Part shown: positions 49,184 to 60,665 of the stretch, in pieces
Position numbering within the stretch: the stretch's first letter is position 1
How the letters are laid out: each line of letters starts with the position of its first letter
Position numbers and translations under genes: made by a program
The notes under the pieces: model-generated
Seen by the model: only the letters and a program-made list of their open reading frames with translations
The model's database searches: none
What the model was told of the DNA's origin: nothing
Assembly: GCA_964023275.1 (NCBI GenBank)
Contig: OZ029914.1
Coordinates: forward strand, 36,444,424 to 36,508,423
Direction of reading: 5' to 3'
DNA: 64,000 nt
DNA from: Norana najaformis
Taxonomy: Eukaryota > Annelida > Clitellata > Crassiclitellata > Hormogastridae

Positions 49184-49893
49184 CTACAATTGCAATCATT
49201 TGCAATGTGGATTTCACACAATGAAGTGTCATAAAAATGCTGCTTACAGGCTATGAATGAACAGGAAAGTTGGACAGTGCACCACGCGCGATTAGAAGAG
49301 GCTAGGTAGAAAGCAATGTTTTCACATCATTTTCTCGTAGTTGACTGCTCTTGGCGAACTTAGCGTCGACGAAAGGCGAGCGGGATGAAGAAGTCAAGCT
49401 GTTTATTTATTAGACCTATTAAGGTTTTGAAATAGGTCTATTTAAAGTGGCTGCGTTAAACAGCGTATATAAGAGGTTTAAATTATGCAGCTAAAATAGG
49501 CGAAAGATCGGAAAACTGCCTCATCAGTATTTTATGATTCAAACTTTCTATTATCACCGAGCATCGTAATATACCTATGACCGGAAGAAGTGCATTATCA
49601 GATTATTATCAATGAGCAATCACTCCGAAATTGAAACTACTGGTTCTGTTCAAAAGAACCACGACCTTAAACTTTAGTGAAAACATATTTGAAGACCGTA
49701 TGCCTAGTAGAATATGTACTGACTGAAGGTAAAAAATTCGATAGTTGTAGCACATCACCGAGGAAAGTTCCAAAATTAAGCATAGATATAATGAAGAAGA
49801 AACGAAGGAACTTAATTTGGAACTAGAAAAACAAAAATATTCAGTACCATACGATAACGGCTGTTGTACAGTAAGGTTGTGACATGCACTCAC

Positions 49894-50773
49894 CCACACA
49901 ACTAATTGAGATATCTTCATGGTGGCCGCAATTGTGCACTCCCCACCCATTATGGGGGCACTGTTGTATACCAACTTCGGTTCCATTGCATTTCACGTTG
50001 TCCAACCATATTTTACCTGTTCCATTTCCGTATCTATTTCCAATTGCTGCACCGACGTAACTGAGATTAAATCCAATCAACAAGGTATTAGGCAGGAAAA
50101 AGAAAAGACAGTAGGAGTCATAGTACATAGCCAATTACTAACAAACACTAATATTTACTTTTGCGATATTTAAGCCACTGACAGTTTTATTCAGCATCTC
50201 TAATTCAAGGAAAAGCTTCAAGCAACCGTCATTCAAGGTCCGCTGTTCATAGTTATCAGGAGTTTATGCGTCAAAAGATTGACTCAACCCGTCTCTCAAC
50301 TGAGACCGCTCCAACACCGACCTTCCCTTCAAATGTCTGGATAGTGTCACAATTTGAGTGATCTTCATCGAAGACCTGATCTATTTGCTGTTGTCGACAC
50401 CACCGAATTCGTGTGAACTCGCAGCCCTGCCATCGTTTCTAATTGAGAGCGGTGTAAAAATATTTGCACTTTTTACTGCTTTCGGCAGGAGGTCGCGTCC
50501 CGCTTCTCAGAAACGGGCTATTGTTTTGCCGTCTATTATTTGTTGGTAATAAATGTCTGAACTTGCAAAGACATATTCTAATACCGCATAATTATGCGAA
50601 CAGGGAAACTTACCCATATCCGAGACTGGCACACGCCACTCTTGCGCTGGCATTTGTGAATGAGTCATCACACACTGTTCCCCAGACTCCTGAATAGTAG
50701 ATCTCCAATCGTCCTTCCTTCGAACTATTCCCGTAAGAATTGTTCAGTCGCACGGCAAATTCCGGAGTGCCTT
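49894..50773 (-). CDS. Gene 2 SRCR domain 3 (exon A 50614-50773, exon B 49894-50060)
   Basis: Complete SRCR domain in the 1590-bp array. The exon A protein starts [18 protein letters not shown] and exon B contains [18 protein letters not shown]. The protein is identical to domains 4-6. The only base difference I found inside the array body is in the A-B intron: 50265 is T here, as at 47085, but C in the neighbouring units. Confidence 0.95.
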
Positions 50774-51483
50774 CTACAATTGCAATCATTTGCAATGTGG
50801 ATTTCACACAATGAAGTGTCATAAAAATGCTGCTTACAGGCTATGAATGAACAGGAAAGTTGGACAGTGCACCACGCGCGATTAGAAGAGGCTAGGTAGA
50901 AAGCAATGTTTTCACATCATTTTCTCGTAGTTGACTGCTCTTGGCGAACTTAGCGTCGACGAAAGGCGAGCGGGATGAAGAAGTCAAGCTGTTTATTTAT
51001 TAGACCTATTAAGGTTTTGAAATAGGTCTATTTAAAGTGGCTGCGTTAAACAGCGTATATAAGAGGTTTAAATTATGCAGCTAAAATAGGCGAAAGATCG
51101 GAAAACTGCCTCATCAGTATTTTATGATTCAAACTTTCTATTATCACCGAGCATCGTAATATACCTATGACCGGAAGAAGTGCATTATCAGATTATTATC
51201 AATGAGCAATCACTCCGAAATTGAAACTACTGGTTCTGTTCAAAAGAACCACGACCTTAAACTTTAGTGAAAACATATTTGAAGACCGTATGCCTAGTAG
51301 AATATGTACTGACTGAAGGTAAAAAATTCGATAGTTGTAGCACATCACCGAGGAAAGTTCCAAAATTAAGCATAGATATAATGAAGAAGAAACGAAGGAA
51401 CTTAATTTGGAACTAGAAAAACAAAAATATTCAGTACCATACGATAACGGCTGTTGTACAGTAAGGTTGTGACATGCACTCAC

Positions 51484-52363
51484 CCACACAACTAATTGAG
51501 ATATCTTCATGGTGGCCGCAATTGTGCACTCCCCACCCATTATGGGGGCACTGTTGTATACCAACTTCGGTTCCATTGCATTTCACGTTGTCCAACCATA
51601 TTTTACCTGTTCCATTTCCGTATCTATTTCCAATTGCTGCACCGACGTAACTGAGATTAAATCCAATCAACAAGGTATTAGGCAGGAAAAAGAAAAGACA
51701 GTAGGAGTCATAGTACATAGCCAATTACTAACAAACACTAATATTTACTTTTGCGATATTTAAGCCACTGACAGTTTTATTCAGCATCTCTAATTCAAGG
51801 AAAAGCTTCAAGCAACCGTCATTCAAGGTCCGCTGTTCATAGTTATCAGGAGTTCATGCGTCAAAAGATTGACTCAACCCGTCTCTCAACTGAGACCGCT
51901 CCAACACCGACCTTCCCTTCAAATGTCTGGATAGTGTCACAATTTGAGTGATCTTCATCGAAGACCTGATCTATTTGCTGTTGTCGACACCACCGAATTC
52001 GTGTGAACTCGCAGCCCTGCCATCGTTTCTAATTGAGAGCGGTGTAAAAATATTTGCACTTTTTACTGCTTTCGGCAGGAGGTCGCGTCCCGCTTCTCAG
52101 AAACGGGCTATTGTTTTGCCGTCTATTATTTGTTGGTAATAAATGTCTGAACTTGCAAAGACATATTCTAATACCGCATAATTATGCGAACAGGGAAACT
52201 TACCCATATCCGAGACTGGCACACGCCACTCTTGCGCTGGCATTTGTGAATGAGTCATCACACACTGTTCCCCAGACTCCTGAATAGTAGATCTCCAATC
52301 GTCCTTCCTTCGAACTATTCCCGTAAGAATTGTTCAGTCGCACGGCAAATTCCGGAATGCCTT
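51484..52363 (-). CDS. Gene 2 SRCR domain 2 (exon A 52204-52363, exon B 51484-51650)
   Basis: Complete two-exon group A SRCR domain. Exon A reads [18 protein letters not shown] and ends CASLGYG; exon B reads [19 protein letters not shown] and ends SISCV. The isoleucine in EGIPEF is shared with domain 1 and replaced by threonine in domains 3-6, so this unit is intermediate between the old unit and the young array. The intron upstream of exon A, toward domain 1, carries the RTE-like insertion 52655-53889. Confidence 0.95.
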
Positions 52364-52654
52364 CTACAATTGCAATCATTTGCAATGTGGATTTCACACA
52401 ATGAAGTGTCATCAAAATGTTGCTTGCAGGCTATGAATGAACAGGAAAGTCGGACAGTGCACCACGCGCGATTGAAAGAGGCTAGGTAGAAAGCAATGTG
52501 TTCACATCATTTTCTCGTAGTTGACTGCTCTTGGCGAACTTAGCGTCGACGAAAGGCGAGCGGGATGAAGAAGTCAAGCTGTTTATTTATTAGACCTATT
52601 AAGGTTTTGAAATAGGTCTATTTAAAGTGGCTACGTTAAACAGCGTATATAAGA

Positions 52655-53889
52655 CTAAGAGGGAAGACAGAGGAGTATATGGCAGATGAACAGTCAGGGT
52701 TCAGAAAAGATAGAAGCACAGTACAACAAATACTAGCACTGAGACTGATAGGAGAAAAAGCGAGAAGAAAAAACATCCCAATATATAACTGTTTCATTGA
52801 CTTCAGTAAGGCTTTTGACAGCATAGATCAGAACATAACTTGGGCGGCTATTGCATCATTTGGGGTGGACAAGAAGCTGTGACGCCTGCTAAAGGAAATA
52901 AATGGAAACGCAACAGCGGCAGTACGGATTGGGAACGAGAAGGGAAATTGGTGTAAAACAAGCAGAGGTACAAGACAAGGGGACCCAATATCCCCAAGCT
53001 CCTTCATCATACTATTGGAAAGAGTCTTGGATAAGATCAGAGATAAAGAAGATGGGGTAGTAATAAGCGGAACAGGAATCAACAACCTGTGTTTTGCAGA
53101 TGACATTGACTTGATCGAAAGAGACGAGGAACGACTGGAAATAACAGCGCAAGCTCTGAATGAAGAAGGAAAGAGATATGGGTTAACCATGAACTTCGAA
53201 AAAACCAAAACTCTAGTATTCGGAGAAAAGGACCACAGAAAGAAACTAGTCATTGATGGAAACCAACTGGAGAATGTGGAAAAGTTCACATATCTAGGGA
53301 GCAACACAACGTATGACCTAGACAGCAGAAAGGAAGTATGGACAAGGATAGCAAGGGCTGCAGCAACACTAAAGGCTATGGATAAAATCTGGAGAAGTAA
53401 AGCGATAAAATTGGAAACTAAGGTGAGAATACTAAAGACGTGCATCTTCAGCGGAGTGCTCTACGGATGCGAGTCCTGGGTGGTAACAAAGGATATAGAG
53501 CAAAGGATGCTGTCTTTCGAAAGAAAGTGCTATCGAAAGATTTAGGGAATAGGTTGGACACAAAAGGTCACTAACACAGAGCTATACAAACGAATACGCC
53601 CTAAGGAAACCATCATGCAGAACCTGATCAAGAGAAAGCTGAAACTTTTTGGACATATCTGCAGAATGAAGGATGATCGGAAAATAAAAACACTGATGTT
53701 TGGCAGGATGGAGGGGACAAATCGAAGAGGAAGGCCACACAGGGAATGGCTGGATGACATCACCGGGTGGGGAGGAGCATCACTCCAAGAGCTGAGTCAC
53801 ACGGCGATGGACAGGGAACGATGGAAGAACTTGGTGAAGACGGCGGCGGACACCTACGGGCGCTGAGCCCATGGTTCTTGATGATGATG
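52655..53889 (+). mobile_element. 5'-truncated RTE-like LINE inserted in the gene 2 array
   Basis: Fragment of a non-LTR retrotransposon reverse transcriptase on the plus strand, antisense to the SRCR gene. Motifs: EQSGFRKDRST, DFSKAFDSI, TRQGDPISP, CFADDIDLI (the YADD-type catalytic site) and the C-terminal CRMKDD and GRRGRPHREWLDDI regions. One reading frame runs through the element, broken only by TGA at 52880 and TAG at 53543. It ends at TGA 53864, followed by about 20 bp and a short GAT repeat, the short repeat-ended 3' tail known for RTE clade elements. The target-site duplication ATAAGA is visible at 52649-52654 and 53890-53895. Confidence 0.92.
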
Positions 53890-54314
53890 ATAAGAGGTTT
53901 AAATTATGCAGCTAAAATAGGCGAAAGATCGGAAAACTGCCTCATCAGTATTTTATGATTCAAACTTTCTATTATCACCGAGCATCGTAATATACCTATG
54001 ACCGGAAGAAGTGCATTATCAGATTATTATCATCGAGTAGTCACTCCGAAATTGAAACTACTGGTTCTGTTCAAAAGAACCACGACCTTAAACTTTAGTG
54101 AAAACATATTTGAAGACCGTATGCTTAGTGGAATATGTACTGACTGAAAGTAAAAAATTTGATAGTTGTAGCACATCACCGAGGAAAGTTCCAAAATTAA
54201 GCATAGATATAATGAAGAAGAAACGAAGGAATTTAATTTGGAACTAGAAAAACAAAAATATTCAGTACCATACGATAACGGCTGTTGTACAGTAAGGTTG
54301 TGACATGCACTCAC

Positions 54315-55195
54315 CCACACAACTAATTGAGATATCTTCATGGTGGCCGCAATTGTTCACTCCCCACCCATTATGGGGGCACTGTTGTATACCAACTTCG
54401 GTTCCACTGCAATTCACGTTGTCCAACCATATTTTACCTGTTCCATTTCCGTATCTATTTCCAATTGCTGCACCGACGTAACTGAGATTAAATCCAATCA
54501 ACAAGGTATTAAGCAGGAAAAAAGAAAAGACAGTAGGAGTCATAGTACATAGCCAATTACTAACAAACACTAATATTTACTTTTGCGATATTTAAGCCAC
54601 TGACAGTTTTATTCAGCATCTCTAATTCAAGGAAAAGCTTCAAACAACCGTCATTCAAGGTCCGCTGTTCACAGTTATCAGGAGTTCATGCGTCAAAAGA
54701 TTGACTCAACCCGTCTCTCAACTGAGACCGCTCCACCACCGACCTTCCCTTCAAATGTCTGGATAATGTCACAATTTGAGTGATCTTCATCGAAGACCTG
54801 ATCTATTTGCTGTTGTCGACACCACCGAATTCGTGTGAACTCGCAGCCCTGCCATCGTTTCTATTTGAGAGCGGTGTAAAAAAATTTGCACTTTTTACTG
54901 CTTTCGGCAGGAGGTCGCGTCCCACTTCTCAGAAACGGGCTATTGTTTTGCCGTCTGTTATTTGTTGGTAATAAATGTCTGAATTTGCAAAGACATATTC
55001 TAATACCGCATAATTATGCGAACAGGGAAACTTACCCATAATCGAGCATGGCACATGCCACTCTTGCGCTGGCATTTGTGAATGAGTCATCACACACTGT
55101 TCCCCAGACTCCTGAATAGTAGATCTCCAATCGTCCTTCCTTCGAACTATTCCCGTAAGAATTGTTCAGTCGCACGGCAAATTCCGGAATGCCTT
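54315..55195 (-). CDS. Gene 2 SRCR domain 1 (exon A 55036-55195, exon B 54315-54481)
   Basis: Most N-terminal domain of gene 2. Exon A begins after TTGCAG and carries [15 protein letters not shown] and [10 protein letters not shown]. Its last residues are CAMLDYG where the other copies have CASLGYG. Exon B carries [28 protein letters not shown] and [13 protein letters not shown], and ends SISCV. The six group A cysteines are present. It is the most diverged of the six gene 2 copies, as expected at the edge of an array. The 554-bp A-B intron keeps only the first part of the LINE fossil seen in gene 1. Confidence 0.93.
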
Positions 55196-56339
55196 CTGCA
55201 AGTGCAATCATTTGCAATGTGGATTTCACACAATGATGTTGCCCCAAAATGATGCTTGCAGGCTATGAATGAACATGAAGTTTGTTTACTTCACCACGGA
55301 CGATTGAAAGATGTTACAGAAGAGGCCATATGTGTAAACAACGTCTTCTTGAAGTTGACTCCGCTTAGCAAACAACATAGAATTTAGCATCGACTGAACG
55401 CCAGCGGGATTGAGGAAGTCAACCATTTTATTTATTAGACTTATTCAGCTTTTTGAATTAAGTGTTCGGGCGGTAGATATGCCTGACCAGTTTTGAACGT
55501 TTTGTCCCAGCTTACCTAGTGCAAGAGTCGGACCACTACCTATATAAATTATAAGGGATGTTGTGTGATTTTTTCGTCTCAAACCACCTGTTTTGCTTAG
55601 GGTTCTGTCCTTTCTTCTGAGCTGCCAATGTAACACTAATCGACCACAAGCCACTTTAACCGATCTTCTCGATCCAACGCCTCCGGTCACATCCCCTGTG
55701 TGTTCAGTGGTTGTCGATCCATACGTCCCTATTACCACTGATCCTCTTTCGATCCATATATCTCAATCCATCCTCTCCGTTTTTTCACAGATTCTACCAT
55801 GAGCCGCCCCTATCTGCCTCTATCTGTATCCCCTCCGATCGTCTACTGATTCTCTCCTGATCCGCTTTAGTTGATCGTTGCTTTTGCGATTCGCATTTAA
55901 GCCACGGTCATCGCCCTCTTCTCAATCCCGTCGTCGTGGGTTGGACTTGTGTTATGCAGCGGCGGTAACCGACCTGCTGCCAGCTCGAACGAATACCCCC
56001 TAGTCGCTATTATATATCGCTTTTTCTAAATATTCCAAATGTATCATGTAACTCGCATATGTGTAGGGATTTGGTGTCTGGATAGCAAGCGAAGGAAAGA
56101 GCCTAAAGTTGTTTGGGGGGGAGCTGCTAAAAAAATGAAATAAGAAAATAATAGGTTGAAGCTGTACACGGAATTGAAAGCTAATAAGGTATAGATGTCA
56201 ACTGAAGCTCATGGTTGAACAGTATAAATTTAAATTAGATACGGAACTGAAAGACAATAAGAAACAGATGGAGCTGGAACAAGAGAAGCAATAGAAGAAG
56301 CTGGTTCTTTTGCGAGTACTTTCGGACTTTTCCGACCTA

Positions 56340-56660
56340 ACGACTTTGGGTAAGTGGCGCTGGTCGCTCTCCTTGACTTTAGTGCAGTGTTCGATGCGGT
56401 TGACCACAAAATATATTATTCACGCACCCCAGTATATTGCACAGAAATCACTGGTTTACAGCTGGAATGGTTCCGGTCATATCTCAATTAACGGGCAGTG
56501 ATTATTACTGCCGATTCAAACTTGGATCCGCAATCGGGCGGCCCCTCTAGATTCTTTTTATGGCCGTTCTGATATCACAGCACATAAAACCTGTGTCCGT
56601 CAACACGTGGATGATGTCCAGCTGCACGCCAGCTGTCATCTTTTCACTGTTGAAGGAGTC
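56340..56660 (+). mobile_element. CR1/L2-like LINE reverse-transcriptase fragment
   Basis: Plus-strand frames read LVALLDFSAVFDAVDHKI, then GLQLEWFRSYLN, then HVDDVQLHASCH, matching the LLDLSAAFDTVDH, WFRSYL and YADD motifs of CR1/L2-group LINEs in the right order and spacing. A stop after RSYLN and frame changes show decay. Antisense to the SRCR genes. Confidence 0.8.
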
Positions 56661-57194
56661 GAGGAAGAAATGAAGAGAATCATGGTATAATGCTTCCCCA
56701 TAAAACATGTTTTTCCGAGCTAGAGCGCAGAAGTTCTGCTTGAGGCAGGCTAGTTTAAAGTTGATTTTCTTGAAAAGCTGATATAAAAGAAATCTCGAAC
56801 ATCGGGAAAGAAAGAGTGGGCGAAAATTAAGAGGTTGGGAGGAGGAGAAAGAGGAAGGAGGAGAATTAAGGAGGAGCGGTGATGTGGAGGAGGACAAAGT
56901 AAGACTGGGAACAATAGAGAATTGCCTCTAGAAGATGCGTTTTTCCCAGCTAAATGGAGAGAAAGGATGCAAGAGGAGTGGAAAGGGTGATGAGAAGTTG
57001 GGGAGAAAAATGGAGAAACGAGGAGCAACAGGGGATTTCAGATAGATTCTTCAGCAAGAAATGTTTGTGGCATTCAGTGACGGTAAAGACTGCCATCTGA
57101 TATTTTATATTAAGAAATGAGCCTGCAAAGTACTACACCTGTAATGAAATATTGACGTTAGAGGCGTGCAGCAAATTGGAGAGAACCGTGCCAG

Positions 57195-57345
57195 TCCTCT
57201 ACGCCTACATCTTGTTAATGCTTTTATTATTTACATGCTCTATGAAGGCCAGGTTAAAAAAAAGTCGTGGTTTGGATAATAATGACCTGACCAATTATCG
57301 CGCTATTTCAACTTATCTTTGTTATCACAAATAGTTGGAAAACGT
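57195..57345 (+). mobile_element. LINE remnant in gene 2 signal-to-SRCR intron
   Basis: Plus-strand reading KKSRGLDNNDLTNYRAISTY resembles the [15 protein letters not shown] region at the N-terminal side of CR1/L2-type reverse transcriptase. The homologous, more decayed piece in gene 1 is at 34745-34870. It is the same part of the enzyme that recurs in the A-B introns of gene 1. Confidence 0.65.
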
Positions 57346-57394
57346 GTGACGATGCGACTGTTAATCCTATTAGTATATAACTGAATTGTGTTAC

Positions 57395-57443
57395 CGGTCA
57401 CAACGGATAAAATCCCCAAAATCATCACTATCACAGTAAGCAT
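57395..57443 (-). CDS. Signal-peptide exon of SRCR gene 2
   Basis: The 49-nt coding part starts at the ATG and gives MLTVIVMILGILSVVT plus one base, then a GTAACA donor in phase 1. It is a short, very hydrophobic signal peptide. The phase joins exactly to the phase-1 acceptor of the first SRCR A exon at 55195. The gene 1 counterpart at 34939-34987 has the same length and phase, and both follow a shared CCGCTT(A/G)ACAG acceptor-like motif. An in-frame Met lies further upstream, but only this start gives a signal peptide. Confidence 0.75.
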
Positions 57444-59595
57444 TCTGTCTGTCAAGCGGTAGACCTGTCTACTACATTTGGAAGTACGAAGCAAAACCTG
57501 AAACAGACGAGAATACGCATTAGAATGCATCATCTTTAATGTTACAGTGACACTTGTAGCATTCAAGAGGGCATCCTTCGGGAAGCTTGAATATTCAAGT
57601 TTGCTATTGTTTATATGTCATGACACCACGTAAGCGCTGCGCTCACTTAAAGAACAAACAGGTCTTGTGGTCAGTGGCCTCGAAGAAATAGTAAAACCAC
57701 CTGTCACATTGGCCGTCTCACGTGTCGTCTTCGCGTGAAGAAGAGAAGGCGGAATGCTTGAGAGAGACAGAATTGCATGAAAGAAAACTGCAGTTCCAGT
57801 ACGAGTCAAAGTCCCTCAGCTCATTTACTACAAACTAAATTTGTACCTCTATTTACAATGCTCTTCTGACTTCTCAGTCTTCCAACACTCGTGACCTACT
57901 CATAATTCGACCCCAGCCTAAATCAGAACGGTCAGATATTCGTTATTTCAATAAGCTTTTTATATCTAGACCTCCAGTCTCTCCCTCTCAAATTCTGCAG
58001 CGCCTTATTAATCTTTGGCGCACCAGTTATATTAATGACCTCCCAAGGAACTCTGTCAGCTTACTCTTCCTCCATTTTCATCTGTTACTTTAAGTTCTCT
58101 CCTTTATTATAATAACAATAATGCTAATAATTCCGAAGCGTTTCACTCCAGATTTAAAACCGAACTACTTTTGCTATCTTATCTTCGTCGCGCCCCTGCA
58201 CCAGATTATGATCACCATCGTCCTCATAATCACTGTCGATCATCACGCTGTCTTCACTTACTTCAGCTCCATCACATTTTGACTTGGCACCGAAACTAAC
58301 GAAACAATCTGGCTCTTGTGGACTTGAATTGACTAAGCGCTGGCGAATGAAGCTGGTCACGTTCACCTATCAGATACCCACCTGAGAAATTTTCATAGAT
58401 TTAGATTACATTACATTGTTGCAGGGATGCAAATGCTTAACAACGGCCATTGGTTCTTTCTTTATGGCCATCATTTCTGCGATTCTTTGTGGAGACTTAA
58501 AACAAAAAATTACTTAAACAACTTGAAGTATAGCATTGCAAAATAATGCATAATTCAACCTTTTGCCTCCAAAGTTAATTAGTTAAGGATTTTTGAGTAG
58601 CTTTGGGGCACCTCAAGATGTACACAAAACGCAGAGTATGTTACAAACAAGTGGATTACACAACTTTTGCCACCCCATCCGATCACACAATATCACTTTA
58701 TTTTTTTTTAGTTCCACCCTAGTGAACAGGCAGAAACTATTGAGATATATGCCGAATGCCACTGACTGACATTTAAGTTCTCAAACTAAAACCAGTCCTT
58801 TTACTGGAATAAACGGGTGCTTTAAAGTAGCCATATCTAATTGCGACGATCCCTGTCTTTGATAGTCTCGCCAATCCTCTTATACAGTCTGTCTAATCTC
58901 CGAATCACTTTTGAATTATAGGATCGCCTGTTAATCGAATTCACTGTTCATGCAATCTTCGCGTTAAAATATATGGTTATCTGACCATGTTCATGCTACG
59001 CGTAAATCACTTTATTTTTATTCCGACGATACTCATATATCAATACGGTGCATATTATCTAAAGCAATCTTTCTTTGTCACACTAGGTAGCGCTAGGTCT
59101 CTTTTCGGTTCTATACTGTCATTCACTTCTCATTGTTTTTTAAAGAGAAATTTACATTAATAACCAGTGGATATTATTCCGCGCCAAAGCCATTAGGAAG
59201 ATCGCCGAGAGATCATAATGTCACACAATGTTACATCCGTGCACTGCCTAGATAATTCAATTAAAAATCTGTCCACAGTTTAGAAGCCATTACATTAAAG
59301 TCAATCTTGAACAGACCCTACAGAAATGCACTCATCAGATATTAAGATCAATGTAAGTAAAACGTTCTGAAATGGCGGTGTAAGAGATGTGTATTAGAAT
59401 TATTTCGTGCTTTAAATGTTTCAAAGCACATAATACTAATTATCTATCCATTAGTAAGTGACATTGCATGCTGGAAGTGGAATATATTTCAAAAGAAACT
59501 AATCACAATTAAGAAGGTCGGCTTATTTTACAGATGTTTGAGATTGATGTAGTTTTTTTTCGATTATCTAATCAAACTGAATTTTACAATTTTAC
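57444..59595. other. Gene 2 first intron
   Basis: Between the 5' exon and signal exon. Ends align with the gene 1 first intron. The middle (about 57750-58790) has no counterpart there; it includes a minus-strand acidic open stretch (58154-58366, with DSDYEDDGDHN), which I do not recognise. Probably an insertion, but no ends or target duplication were found. Confidence 0.45.
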
Positions 59596-59748
59596 CTGGA
59601 AAAGAGTTGACCGTAAAGCCTCGAATCTAGGATGAGAAAGTAGACAAGTTAGTCTTATTCTGCTGATACGTTCTTACTTTGGTGCCACTTTCACATACAA
59701 AATATTGATACCGATGAAGCGATAGCTCAACCTAAGAATAACTGTAGA
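59596..59748 (-). other. Putative 5' untranslated exon, SRCR gene 2
   Basis: Homologous sequence occurs three times (here, ending at 36144, and ending at 39353). Each copy has a conserved stretch containing GAACGTAT, then a variable part, then a form of CTTAACGGTCAA, and ends in a CAG|GTAAA donor. There is no good ATG before the next exon, so I read it as a non-coding leader exon spliced to the signal-peptide exon 2.15 kb downstream. The 5' end is estimated from the TATA box. Confidence 0.45.
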
Positions 59749-59773
59749 CTTCAAAAGCACGGTTTGGCGCTAT

Positions 59774-59781
59774 CTTTTATA
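59774..59781 (-). promoter_or_regulatory. TATA box of SRCR gene 2
   Basis: The minus strand reads TATAAAAG. It lies about 180 bp upstream of a conserved CAG|GTAAAA donor at 59596, so transcription would start near 59745-59750. The aligned position upstream of gene 1 (about 36.29 kb) has lost this motif. Confidence 0.5.
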
Positions 59782-59782
59782 A

Positions 59783-60665
59783 GTCCTGGTTGTCATAGTT
59801 CTAATGGCACGCTTCAGTACGCATGAATATAGTATTATTCAGCCGTCTGCACCAACAAAAGCCAGTTCTGTTCTAAAGTGTCAGTTGTTGCCATGTAACT
59901 GGCCCTTCAGCTACCTCTGCAAAAAAAGTAGGCCTAATACATTGATGAATACAGATTCAGAGAAAACACTCTATTCCTACTACTGCAAGTAGGCCTACAC
60001 TCTCTTCGTCCAGCAGGCGTTAAATCAATTTGAAATGGAAAACGGGAACAATTTTTCCCCCTTCCTGTAGAATGGAATATATTTAAGTAGAAACTGTGCC
60101 CTTACCCGTAGAGACCTGTGCACATCTCAACATTGTAACAGGCAGAGCCTATTACAAAGAAAGATGGCTGGTACACAACTATTACGGAAGCAACTACAAA
60201 TAGGCCTTGTAAATATTAGTAATTATTTTCAAATATTAGGCTACCGTTAGAAAGCTCATCAGGAGGTATTTTAATACTTACTGCCGTTTTTCTTGCTTCT
60301 TCTATACATGCCATTTGTCTGATAATAATCATTAAAATTCATTCCTATACTACGAATTTGTTAGTTTCATTAATACAAACTATGACGATTTTATGGCACA
60401 AATAATTTTGAGAGCTGGAAGATATATCACCACCAACACAATAGGATGAAGAAAATGATATTCTTCCAGAAGAAATTGAAGCGGGTATAAGAAAACTGGA
60501 AAAGAAACAATGCACCTGAGGGGAAAATACCTTGAGAGTGGACACGCTCCATCACAATAACTATACCAAAAAAGGTGAACTGACGGAATGTGGTAATTAC
60601 ATAACAACAGTGCAGGTAAACCACATGTGCAAAATGCTGATGATGGTTCCATTAGAACGCCTCAA
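59783..60665. other. Upstream of gene 2, no recognised gene
   Basis: AT-rich. Short open frames (for example 59804-59992 plus and 60380-60652 minus) lack any signature. GTAGGCCTAC-like motifs occur at 59930 and 59987, frequent in many invertebrate genomes. Confidence 0.5.

Larger units (their letters stand above)
44981..52930. repeat. 1590-bp tandem array of single-SRCR units (5 near-identical copies)
   Basis: Units begin at 44981, 46571, 48161, 49751 and 51341, with a period of exactly 1590 bp read from repeated landmarks. Each unit holds one exon B and one exon A with introns. Introns are as identical as exons, so the copies are very young or homogenised by gene conversion. The fifth unit starts to diverge near 52350. 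A sixth, more diverged unit continues after the LINE insertion (about 53890-55260); subtracting the 1241 bp of insert plus target duplication gives a spacing of 1591. Confidence 0.97.
55600..57394. repeat. Segment shared by the 5' parts of genes 1 and 2 (gene 2 copy)
   Basis: Counterpart of 33840-34938. It has the same order: GATCC-rich stretch (55640-55880), GC-richer part (55920-56000), purine-rich tract (56800-57060) and LINE remnant (57195-57345). It additionally contains a separate LINE reverse-transcriptase fragment at about 56340-56660 that I do not see in the gene 1 copy. Confidence 0.65.
37048..59782 (-). other. SRCR gene 2, whole-gene model (6 SRCR domains, type I membrane receptor)
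   Basis: Proposed minus-strand gene. Order: TATA box at 59774-59781, 5' untranslated exon ending at 59596, signal exon 57395-57443, six A/B exon pairs between 55195 and 45124, transmembrane exon 38780-38870, tail exon 37048-37291. Coding lengths are 49 + 6x327 + 91 + 244 = 2346 nt, exactly 782 codons with the stop, and every junction phase matches. SRCR proteins are known as cell-surface or secreted recognition receptors, often in innate immunity; binding here is unknown. The sequence shows the exons directly. Assigning the distant transmembrane and tail exons to this gene is inference, because 6.2 kb with a LINE and a Polinton fragment lies between. It could instead be a secreted protein with other 3' exons. 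Confidence 0.6.

Noticed and set aside
45149-54552. Recurring plus-strand open frames of 63-84 codons in each 1590-bp unit
   Set aside because: They lie opposite the SRCR exons or cross the LINE relic; they recur only because the unit is repeated.
6293-55260. One giant gene with 18 SRCR domains
   Set aside because: A second signal-peptide exon, leader exon and matching 5' flank lie between the arrays at 34.9-36.3 kb, and gene 2 domains share an extra codon, so two genes explain the data better.
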